Shown piece after piece: positions 10,822 through 17,195 of a DNA stretch of 30,850 nt. Numbering within the stretch: position 1 is the stretch's first letter; each line of letters begins with the position of its first letter. Both the position numbers and the translations under genes were made by a program. The DNA lies in assembly GCA_027577415.1 (NCBI GenBank), contig JANBQS010000143.1, forward strand, positions 1 through 30,850, read 5' to 3'. This DNA is from Coemansia sp. RSA 922. Lineage: Eukaryota > Kickxellomycota > Kickxellomycetes > Kickxellales > Kickxellaceae. The notes beneath the pieces were generated by a model. It saw nothing but the letters and a program-made list of their open reading frames with translations. It had not been told where the DNA came from and ran no database searches.

Positions 10822-12477
10822 ATGGCGTTGCCAACTCGTAGTCAGCGGTACTGGCTAAGGACGCTGTCCATGCTTGGAGCGTGTTCAGCGACAACCACTT
10901 CAGGTACGATATACCTGTTCTCTACATACGGGCCAGCTCTGTCACAGCGTCTGCACTTGACGAGCACACAGGCCAACGTGGCCGCGATATCGGCCAACTA
11001 CGGCCAACTACTGTCTGGACCGTTCTTTGGTTGGGCAGCAGACACTTTGGGTCCCCAGGTACTGTCGGGGTTTGCTGCTATCGGTTCATTCGCGGCGTTC
11101 TCTGCCCTCGCCTACACCTATGAGGGCAGTCTGGGTATGCCTAGCTGGCTGCTCTTGGCTGGGTATATGATACTAGTGGGGTTGGCGTCGCAATCGGCTA
11201 ATATGGCGGCGGTGACAACGACGACTAAAAACTTTAAGCAAAACAGGGGAAGTGCCGTCTCACTCTGCGTTGCATTTTTCGGACTATCGCCCTTTGTCTT
11301 GTCACATGTCAGCACTTTGTTCTTTGCTGTGGGGGATACGCCCGATACGTTTGGGTATCTAAAGTTTTTGTCGTATTTGGGTCTGGGTACTTCGTTGATG
11401 GCTGCACTTAGTCTGACGGTTGTCGGGTTTGGTCCTAGTCGCCGGTATCGTCAGGATATACCCGATGGATTTATTGTCGATAGGGCTAGCGATACGAGCT
11501 CGGGCTTGCTTAGCGACTCGCATTCAGAGATCACCAATGATGAGGAGGCGCTGTTGGGGCAAGGCGCTGCGCCTGGATATAGTGCGGTTCCCAAGCCAAC
11601 ACGGGAGGACGCCGATGTATCGGCCACTGTATTGTTGGGTACTTCCGAGGCAGTGACAGCTTCCAGTAGTCCTAACACACAGGCTGTGTTGGATCCTCGC
11701 GGGGCGCTGGACGGCATAGACTATGATACGGCGCGGGAACTAGGCGGCCTATCTTATCTGCGCGATCCTGAGGCGCAGCTTTTGGCGCTGGTACTATTTT
11801 TGTGTGCGGGTATCGGCGTGTTTTACAACAACAATATTGGAACCATCGTCAACGCCCTGTATTTCTCGTCTACTGATGAACCCGATCCTAGCGCGGCCCA
11901 ACGTCTTATCAACCACCATGTGGCTGTGGTCAGTCTTGGTAGCTTTGTCGGACGACTGACTATCGGTGCAGTCACTGACTTTGGTAAGCGGCTCTGGGGA
12001 CTGCCGCGTAGTGGTATTTTGGTGGTTGTTGTCTTTTGTATGGTTCTTTCGCAGATTATTGCTGGTGCCGCTGAGAACCTCACTACTTTGCTGGTTGGTA
12101 GTGCGTTGACTGGGCTGAGCTACGGATTTCTCTTTGGAGTTATGCCTACCTTGGTCAGTGTGTGGTTTGGTACTAAGCATTTCGGGGCGAACTGGGGTAT
12201 GACTACTGTGTTTATTGGATTTAGCGGGCAGGGATTGGGTGCCTTTTTCGGGTATGTTTATGACTCGAATATGCCAGACCAGGATCCCTCCAAATGTAAA
12301 GGCGGTGCTTGTTATCGTGACGCGTTTGTGCTTTCTATGGGTGTTAGTATGCTTGGATTGCTAGCTGCTATTGTTCTAGCTAGAAGGCGTGGCGATAGAA
12401 GGCGCGAGAATAGGCGGCTGTGGGAGGCTCAGGAGATCGATCATATTGAATATGTTCCGTTTATTTTAGCCGAGTAA
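10822..12477 (+). CDS. MFS transporter, nodulin-like / Mch1-type
   Basis: The 551-residue protein has 12 likely membrane segments: six from about residue 14 to 205, a polar acidic loop of about 110 residues (roughly 205-310, rich in D, E, S, T), then six more ending near residue 525. The first loop after segment 2 reads GPFFGWAADTLGPQ, the usual MFS G-x-x-x-D-x-x-G signature. The first segment, SGTIYLFSTYGPALSQRL, and the start of the second half, FYNNNIGTIVNAL, are characteristic of the nodulin-like/Mch1 branch. Yeast Mch1 resembles monocarboxylate transporters but does not transport the acids tested and is placed at the vacuole, so no substrate is assigned. The ATG at 10822 (aATGGCG) follows 253 bp of AT-rich spacer after the ATR stop. 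A C-terminal basic stretch (RRRGDRRRENRR) is probably cytosolic. The family call is solid and the substrate unknown. Confidence 0.88.
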   Translation: MALPTRSQRYWLRTLSMLGACSATTTSGTIYLFSTYGPALSQRLHLTSTQANVAAISANYGQLLSGPFFGWAADTLGPQVLSGFAAIGSFAAFSALAYTYEGSLGMPSWLLLAGYMILVGLASQSANMAAVTTTTKNFKQNRGSAVSLCVAFFGLSPFVLSHVSTLFFAVGDTPDTFGYLKFLSYLGLGTSLMAALSLTVVGFGPSRRYRQDIPDGFIVDRASDTSSGLLSDSHSEITNDEEALLGQGAAPGYSAVPKPTREDADVSATVLLGTSEAVTASSSPNTQAVLDPRGALDGIDYDTARELGGLSYLRDPEAQLLALVLFLCAGIGVFYNNNIGTIVNALYFSSTDEPDPSAAQRLINHHVAVVSLGSFVGRLTIGAVTDFGKRLWGLPRSGILVVVVFCMVLSQIIAGAAENLTTLLVGSALTGLSYGFLFGVMPTLVSVWFGTKHFGANWGMTTVFIGFSGQGLGAFFGYVYDSNMPDQDPSKCKGGACYRDAFVLSMGVSMLGLLAAIVLARRRGDRRRENRRLWEAQEIDHIEYVPFILAE

Positions 12478-12812
12478 TACTTTGTTAATTTGATGAGTAG
12501 ACTTTAATGAACCTATGATTGAACAAAGTAATACGGATATATCGAGCGGCTGTCTCTTGGCACGGATCAGAGAATATGCAACTTCATTTTTTTTTGGTCA
12601 AATGTTGTAAAGCTCATGGGATATATAAAAGTCGACTGAGCGTTCTGGTTTTGGAACACTCGTCTGGCAAGAGTTCTCTCCTTTTTTTATATTTCTTTAT
12701 TTTTTTTTTTATGATATATCCATCTTGGTTGTCAAACTTAGGTTAGTGAACATTGAGGTTGTTTATTGGCGTTTTTTTTAGCATAAAGTTTTAGCAAGCA
12801 CGTTAGGCTTGT
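12478..12812. other. Intergenic spacer with an orphan TATA-like element
   Basis: AT-rich and T-tract-rich sequence. A good TATATAAAA lies at 12622-12630 on the + strand, but no convincing + strand gene follows within 500 bp, and what comes next is a minus-strand FunK1 relic. Short open frames here show no recognisable motif. It may be the promoter of a lost gene or of an unrecognised non-coding transcript. Confidence 0.4.
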
Positions 12813-13300
12813 CAATGTTTGTTTGATATATTTAGTCGCGAGGGAATATCTTGCGTGTTGGGGTCAAGCGGATTGTCAATCATAACAGTCGGCCCACGCG
12901 AGTTACAGGATGTTACAGAGTCAGCACAGCCAGAGTCCTACCCCTCATCGGCAAGCACCGGAACGTCAATTCTCCAGTACTTTCCGTGCGCTTTACTATC
13001 TACAAACTGCACGGCTTCAACTCGGCCATGCAGCTCGTTATTACCCTTGCGCATAAACGATGAGCCACTCGACAAACAGTCTACGTCCACTAGGCATCCT
13101 CAAGTCCAGATCCGCCGAGGATAAGACACAATCTGGACCTGAGCAGTATACTCTGGCCAGCGACCCACAGAAGGTCAGGTCCCAAAGGTGAATGCGGTTT
13201 TCTTGGCTCTCGTATATGTGTCGGCTGTAACACAGCATTTGTCCTTGCGTCTCCTTTATATTGGGAGTAATATGGTGGCCAAGCTAGAGTAGCCTTATCA
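12813..13300 (-). pseudogene. Decayed FunK1-type kinase fragment (N-terminal/pre-kinase region)
   Basis: Read on the minus strand from about 13300, one frame gives LATILLPNIKETQGQM then CYSRHIYESQENRIHLWDL, TFCGSLARVYCSGPDCVLSS and FVEWLIVYAQG before a stop at 13043-13041. This order (SLASYxRxIFxxQxxR, LTxCGSxxRVY, SxxxDxxxxxGRxxFVEWL) is the pattern ahead of the kinase lobe in FunK1 proteins. A one-base shift continues as NNELHGRVEAVQFVDSK and KYWRIDVPVLADEG, meets a TAG at 12940-12938, and then reads SRGPTVMIDNPLDPNTQDI before a further stop. No start codon, HRD or DFG region follows. One frameshift plus at least one internal stop, and the absence of the catalytic lobe, make this a relic. 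The best guess is a lost copy of a FunK1 gene like the one at the window start. A separate 32-codon frame at about 13504-13406 (MSTSLADKFGKRLL) may or may not belong to it. Confidence 0.55.
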
Positions 13301-13534
13301 TGTAAACAAGTGTTATTTCACATTATATTTCAATTCATTATATTTGCCACTCGTACAAAAAATATATGAATACTATTTTAAAAAAAGATGTACCTGCCAG
13401 ACGAGCAGCATCAGGTATGACTTGGGCGGTCAAAATCCAGGAGTACAGAGTTTACGCCATCACTGAGAAGACGTTTCCCAAATTTATCGGCAAGACTTGT
13501 TGACATTGTTAGTTGTTAAAAAAAAATGGTCACT

Positions 13535-13981
13535 CTACTTCTTTCTAACTAGGCGTTCAGTAGTGGTGCGGCCACGCAATCGCTGACGCCTAATTTCACT
13601 GGGACTCTTCTTTGCTTTTGCTGGTGCAGTATTAGTGGCATCGACATTGGCAGAAGCATCTGGAGCAACAGCAGCGGGGACTGGGGCAAGTGGGTCGGCA
13701 GCGGGTGCGACAACGGGACCAGCTGCAAGGCTACTTGCAGTGAGTGGGACAACGGTATCTGCTGGGATAATGGACGTAATATCCATTACATCGACCAGCT
13801 TTGACAAGCGAGCACGCTCTGCATTCAGCTCTCTCAACTCGTGACACGTGCTTTTGATTCTCTCATTTAGATCCTTGTGTGCGGCATGCACCTGCTCAAG
13901 TGTAATGCTACCAGACTCTGCACCTTGGTCGATAAGCCGGTTAATGTGCTCCAGAAAGGCGTAAGTATCGGTTTTATCCAT
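13535..13981 (-). CDS. Small coiled-coil protein with Ala/Pro linker and basic tail, unknown function
   Basis: The frame starts further up at 14059, but that leader (MLFLLYIIIPLFF) reads like translated T-rich promoter, and the ATG at 13981 gives a sensible 148-residue protein, MDKTDTYAFLEHINRLIDQG. Residues 1-70 are predicted helical with heptad-like spacing (HAAHKDLNERIKSTCHELRE, LNAERARLSKLVDVMD). Residues 80-125 are a low-complexity Ala/Pro/Val linker. The C-terminus is strongly basic (KAKKSPSEIRRQRLRGRTT, ERLVRKK) and could bind nucleic acid or serve as a nuclear signal. No catalytic motif, signal peptide or membrane segment is present. I do not recognise the family; size and layout resemble small structural subunits of larger complexes, but that is only a comparison. 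The uninterrupted frame, amino-acid bias and helical start support a real gene. Confidence 0.6.
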   Translation of the reverse strand: MDKTDTYAFLEHINRLIDQGAESGSITLEQVHAAHKDLNERIKSTCHELRELNAERARLSKLVDVMDITSIIPADTVVPLTASSLAAGPVVAPAADPLAPVPAAVAPDASANVDATNTAPAKAKKSPSEIRRQRLRGRTTTERLVRKK

Positions 13982-14495
13982 ATGTAATTTGAGAGAATGA
14001 AAAAGGTTCGGCTGTGAAGAAAAAAAAAGAGGTATGATAATGTATAAAAGGAATAGCAAAAAAGGGATGTTGCACTTTATAGTGGAGAAGACAGGCTCTA
14101 CATGTACTTACATGGCCAACAAGTAATTTGTTTTGGGAAGGAAAAAAGTGAGTGAGTTGCAGGAACAACTTTTGTTAGCAAAGCCACACGGAGGACTAAA
14201 GGCTGGGATGGTACAAAATGATGGCAGTTGCAGCTAATTGCGATTAAATATGCAATGTTTTAGGCAAAAGGTAACATTGGGCAATAGTAGAATTCAGATG
14301 CAACTCAGCAATAGTTTTCCTCTCGGTGCTGCTAGCATTCAATAAGCAAGCTTTGCAAACAGCTGTTTTTCTTTGGCACCCAAAACACGTTTCCTTTTTC
14401 TCTTCTTTTTGCTAAGCTCCTCTTTTTAGCCCGGAAAGGAGACTTTGCTTATGACGAAACCCTACGATGAACCAACAAAGGCCAGCGAATGGGGT
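13982..14495. other. AT-rich spacer between divergent genes
   Basis: This stretch separates the minus-strand coiled-coil gene from the plus-strand small-protein gene. It holds a + strand TATAAAAG at 14043-14050, poly-A/T tracts and a pyrimidine-rich block near 14360-14425. I see no gene, RNA or repeat in it. Confidence 0.5.
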
Positions 14496-14537
14496 TGACT
14501 TATTCTGCATCGTGCTTAAAGCTGACGTCATAAGTCA
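14496..14537. promoter_or_regulatory. bZIP (CRE/AP-1-like) site cluster
   Basis: A TGACTTA half-type AP-1 site lies at 14496-14502, a perfect palindromic CRE, TGACGTCA, at 14523-14530, and an abutting TAAGTCA (reverse of TGACTTA) at 14531-14537. Three bZIP-type sites within 42 bp, about 300 bp upstream of the start at 14836, suggest control by an ATF/CREB- or Gcn4/Yap-like factor. Binding is inferred from consensus only. Confidence 0.45.
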
Positions 14538-14718
14538 TGGTTGAGGCCTTCTTCTTTGTCCGCCCCTTTCTGCTAAGAAAATCGTCATTGCAGATGGCCC
14601 AACCTTGCTGCTTGCAAAGGTGTTGCATCCAACGAATGATGACGCGCTAACCAGTCAGGTAGTAAAATATTTTGGCACTGTGGTTTTGCCCTCTCTTTTC
14701 TTGTTTACGCTTTTTGGG

Positions 14719-14726
14719 TATAAAAA
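14719..14726 (+). promoter_or_regulatory. TATA box of the small-protein gene at 14836
   Basis: TATAAAAA lies 117 bp upstream of the ATG and is followed by ggagagctggagcagtgcc and a C/T-rich leader (ctctccatccact). The same order of elements recurs before the paralogue at 16457, which supports it as a true core promoter. Confidence 0.65.
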
Positions 14727-14835
14727 GGAGAGCTGGAGCAGTGCCAACCTTTTTTTCTCTCCATCCACTCTACACTCTTCCATCCTATCGTTAGCAGCAC
14801 TCACTCAACACTCACAAGCACCGGGATAATCGAAT

Positions 14836-15096
14836 ATGGATAACTATTTCACCCCCTCAAAAATGGTCATTGTCTATGGCGGTACTCCAAGCCAGGTCAT
14901 TGCTAATGCAAAGGAATGTGTTAAAAAGATGACACAAATCGATGTAGATAGTAAGGAGTACGAGGGTAATTATAAATTAGATGTGGTTCATGTAATTCAT
15001 ACTGGAAACAACGTAGAAGTGAGTTTCAGTATTAGTGACTCTAAAGCCGAGGGCGAGGAGAGGTATTCTATTGCAATTATGGTTTATCAGAAGTAA
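14836..15096 (+). CDS. Small orphan protein, copy A of a tandem paralogous pair
   Basis: The 86-residue intronless product has no signal peptide or membrane segment. Pattern: a short N-terminal stretch, a beta-like MVIVYGG, a helix (SQVIANAKECVKKMTQ), then three or four short beta-like segments (EGNYKLDVVHVIH, NNVEVSFSISD, RYSIAIMVYQK). It shares AKECV-K-T-IDV-SKEY, YK-D, NN--VSF-I-D-K--G--R with the gene at 16457, roughly half identical across about 60 residues. Leader and promoter are also shared, so this is a duplicated transcription unit. The strong TATA, clean leader and bZIP sites suggest an inducible or highly expressed gene. I do not recognise the family and assign no function; an alpha/beta fold is suggested by the pattern alone. 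The start is fixed by paralogue agreement (MDNY against MDNDNY). Confidence 0.72.
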   Translation: MDNYFTPSKMVIVYGGTPSQVIANAKECVKKMTQIDVDSKEYEGNYKLDVVHVIHTGNNVEVSFSISDSKAEGEERYSIAIMVYQK

Positions 15097-15648
15097 AAGT
15101 CAATGGTTAGCAACTCCTAGTTCAAAGCAAGTGGTCTAACAACTGACCATTACTGCCTGGACAATTGGCAAACACGACGCTTCTGAAACCTAGTTAAACA
15201 TAAATCGTATCCTCATTGCTTGGTTTGTCGACACACATGTGTATTAGCAAACTTGGAATATTTTACTTAATCTGACATTATTTTTTGACAATAATTTTAC
15301 TTTATATTCAATAAATGTCTTGATAATATTACTACTTATACCCTACACTGCAAACGCTAGCTACTTGCGTTGGTATTTTGCCTAGTAATTTGAATTGGGT
15401 TGCAGATATTCTAGCAACCAGCCTCAGAAGTGGCGATGGTGATATGCACAATCGTACTAGTATATGTCACAAAGGAATTATGCAAGTTGGAATGTCCTCT
15501 ATTCAGACGTGTTAAGCTTTCATCATGGTAAATTCATTGGAGATATATTCCGAATGTGTTCAATATCTATTACAAAGCACTTCTCTAGCCTTCCAAATAG
15601 CGATTTAGCACTAACATCCCCGATTTCTTCAAATGGCATGCCAAAGTG
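15097..15648. other. 3' region of copy A and following spacer
   Basis: The first 250 bp are the likely 3' UTR of copy A; a canonical AATAAA lies at 15310-15315 in a tatattcaataaatg setting that resembles the one after copy B. The rest, to 15648, is AT-rich. A 62-codon + strand frame at 15464-15652 has no family match I can defend. Confidence 0.45.
15310..15315 (+). terminator. Poly(A) signal of copy A
   Basis: AATAAA about 210 bp after the stop codon, preceded by a T-rich stretch. The similar position and flanks after copy B (16884-16889) support its use. Confidence 0.45.
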
Positions 15649-15843
15649 TTAAAAGCAAGTGGGGACATCTTTCTTGGGCACCTTTGGCCGCCATTGTTTT
15701 TCACTTGTTGAGCAAGGCACCCCGGATTTGTTCAATCCCTTTCTACTAAGTACCTCTTTAACCTTTGTAACGGACACTTTGGTATCTTTTTTGTCTGTAG
15801 GTTTGGAGTATGCGAGTTGTTTGCGGCTAACGCCTAAATTCAC
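15649..15843 (-). pseudogene. Decayed coding-like segment, repeat copy R1
   Basis: A minus-strand frame of about 64 codons without an ATG start (it opens with GTG after an in-frame TAA) reads KVKEVLSRKGLNKSGVPC then STSEKQWRPKVPKKDVPTCF and stops. It aligns in the same frame with R2 (15996-16190): LN-S--P--T----Q-RPK is shared although DNA identity is only around two thirds. That pattern suggests both descend from the 3' end of one gene. The basic, Ser/Thr-rich C-terminal style is compatible with a FunK1 tail, but nothing diagnostic is present. Confidence 0.4.
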
Positions 15844-15963
15844 CAGTCCTTACGTCTTTGTATTTTAGTAAATAAAAAGTAATAAAGATAAAAGTGATTG
15901 CCTAACTACTCTACGGCTGCTGATGCGCGGCCCCTTATATAGGGCGAATGGTCCGTGGGGCAG

Positions 15964-15998
15964 TAACGGCGCTACTGCTCGTGATCGAGGCGCCGTTA
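15964..15998. repeat. 9-bp perfect inverted repeat
   Basis: TAACGGCGC (15964-15972) is mirrored by GCGCCGTTA (15990-15998) around a 17-nt loop, within a locally GC-rich patch just after a TATATAGGG at about 15936. It stands out in an AT-rich spacer. It could be a regulatory palindrome or a relic of a mobile element end; neither is shown. Confidence 0.5.
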
Positions 15999-16190
15999 AT
16001 TACAGCCGTTGATATTAGGCACAATAAAATGTCGGATATCGTCGCTGAGGGTCGAAATCCTACAGTGTCTGTCTTTTGGTATCTTTTCAAAGCGCCAAAA
16101 AGCAAGTAGTGGTGCCATTGTTTGTCTTTTTGGCCGCTGTTGTGCTACATTTGTTGGCCAAGGCATTTTAGATTCGTTCAATTCCTTTCA
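15996..16190 (-). pseudogene. Decayed coding-like segment, repeat copy R2
   Basis: This is the partner of R1. The best-matching DNA is 16099-16190 against 15652-15744 (both start aaagcaagt and contain tttggccgc and gttcaat-cctttc). Read on the minus strand, the frame gives ELNESKMPWPTNVAQQRPKR then QTMAPLLAFWRFEKIPKD and runs on to a stop at 15996, about 100 bp beyond the R1 end point. It has no upstream body or splice sites that would make it a gene. Confidence 0.4.
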
Positions 16191-16330
16191 GCCAATGAAA
16201 CACTACAATTTTTATTAACCGATGCACACTACGTAAGAGTGAGTAGTGCATCCTACTGGCTGCGGGAATGTGTTTAGTGGATGAGCCGACCAAGTGATCC
16301 TATTTCCAACTTTTTTTCGCACTTCATTGA

Positions 16331-16338
16331 TATAAAAG
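16331..16338 (+). promoter_or_regulatory. TATA box of the small-protein gene at 16457
   Basis: TATAAAAG lies 126 bp upstream of the ATG and is followed by attctggagcagcgccca and a leader with ctctccatccacta and a final cgaataattgaac, closely parallel to copy A. No CRE palindrome like that of copy A is seen here, so upstream control may have diverged. Confidence 0.6.
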
Positions 16339-16456
16339 AGGATTCTGGAGCAGCGCCCACTTTTCCTCAATAATTATCTCTCCATCCACTACACATCCTT
16401 CTATTCCATTTTTAACCATACACACTTAACACTTGCAAGCTTTCGAATAATTGAAC

Positions 16457-16732
16457 ATGGATAATGATAACTATCAAATGGGCTTTGTGGAAGACGCAAA
16501 AATAGAAAACGCCGTTGCTCAAGCAAAGGAATGTGTTCGTAAAGCGACAAAGATCGATGTCAATAGTAAAGAATATTCCGCTACATATAAATATGATGAG
16601 ACGTATGTAGTTGTCACCGAAAACAATTTTAAAGTGAGTTTCCATATTAAAGATACCAAAGTCGATGGAGACAGCAGGTTTTATATCTCATTTATAATTA
16701 ACAAGCTGTCAGGGCCAACGATTAGTGCTTGA
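16457..16732 (+). CDS. Small orphan protein, copy B of the tandem paralogous pair
   Basis: The 91-residue intronless protein starts MDNDNYQMGFVED. An in-frame TTG lies two codons earlier, but the ATG matches the copy A start. The core NAVAQAKECVRKATKIDVNS, KEYSATYKYDETYVVVT and NNFKVSFHIKDTKVDGDSRF aligns with copy A, and the C-terminus adds NKLSGPTISA. Promoter, leader and 3' flank are duplicated as well, over about 600 bp per copy, pointing to tandem segmental duplication followed by divergence. At many differing positions the change is conservative (K/R, D/N, V/I), which suggests both copies have been under constraint. The family is unknown; no signal peptide, metal site or catalytic motif is visible. 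Confidence 0.72.
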   Translation: MDNDNYQMGFVEDAKIENAVAQAKECVRKATKIDVNSKEYSATYKYDETYVVVTENNFKVSFHIKDTKVDGDSRFYISFIINKLSGPTISA

Positions 16733-17195
16733 TTTCTTGAAGCAACTGGTCAACTAGCTAACTATAAGCACCATCCTAGTAAACAATGTATGGAGCTGTT
16801 AGTAATCTCAACGGTGCTTCTAAACGAAACTTATTTAGCAAGTACTGTGTTTATTATTCTAGCAGAGTTTCACTCTATATCCAAATAAATTTACTATTCA
16901 CACTGTCAAGGGGAATATATTAATGAATGTAATTGTTTTTAGACAGGGGATATCTCTGGCTGACTAACCGGGCACCGTTCTATCCAAATACAACATTGTT
17001 TGCTTATCAAGCTCAGAAGGGCAACGATATTCCACGAGACAAAATGTTGGACTATTGTCAGGATATTTGTTAACGCCGCTAAATAGCTCGCTTCTTCCTA
17101 CAAGACACTAGTGAAGTGGGCAAGTCGCTAACCCCTCTGTCACCACACACCTGCAACTACGGAAAAATTTGACATTAACCTGTAAGAGATTCAAA
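16733..17195. other. 3' region of copy B and spacer to the convergent F-box gene
   Basis: The first 160 bp resemble the 3' flank of copy A and hold AATAAA at 16884-16889. Further on, from about 16945 to 17072, a + strand frame preceded by a tttttag acceptor-like site reads LTNRAPFYPNTTLFAYQAQK then GNDIPRDKMLDYCQDIC and stops. It looks protein-like but is short and matches nothing I know. The last 100 bp are the tail of the minus-strand F-box gene. Confidence 0.4.
16884..16889 (+). terminator. Poly(A) signal of copy B
   Basis: AATAAA about 150 bp after the stop, in a ctatatccaaataaat context matching the tatattcaataaat after copy A. Confidence 0.45.

Noticed and set aside
12519..12746. Small plus-strand frame downstream of the MFS gene near an orphan TATA box
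   Set aside because: The peptide is partly homopolymeric Phe/Ile from T tracts, its start lies upstream of the TATA, and it shows no family resemblance.
15420..15652. Frames containing QRNYASWNVLYSD and CHKGIMQVGM that loosely recall the HRDxSxxNVL catalytic loop of FunK1 kinases
   Set aside because: The two resemblances are in different frames of the same DNA, the key Asp is missing in both, and no flanking kinase motif follows. Chance similarity is the simpler explanation.
16040..16070. A gggtcgaaatcc stretch resembling a tRNA B box
   Set aside because: The flanking bases do not form a T-arm stem and no A box or acceptor stem could be found.
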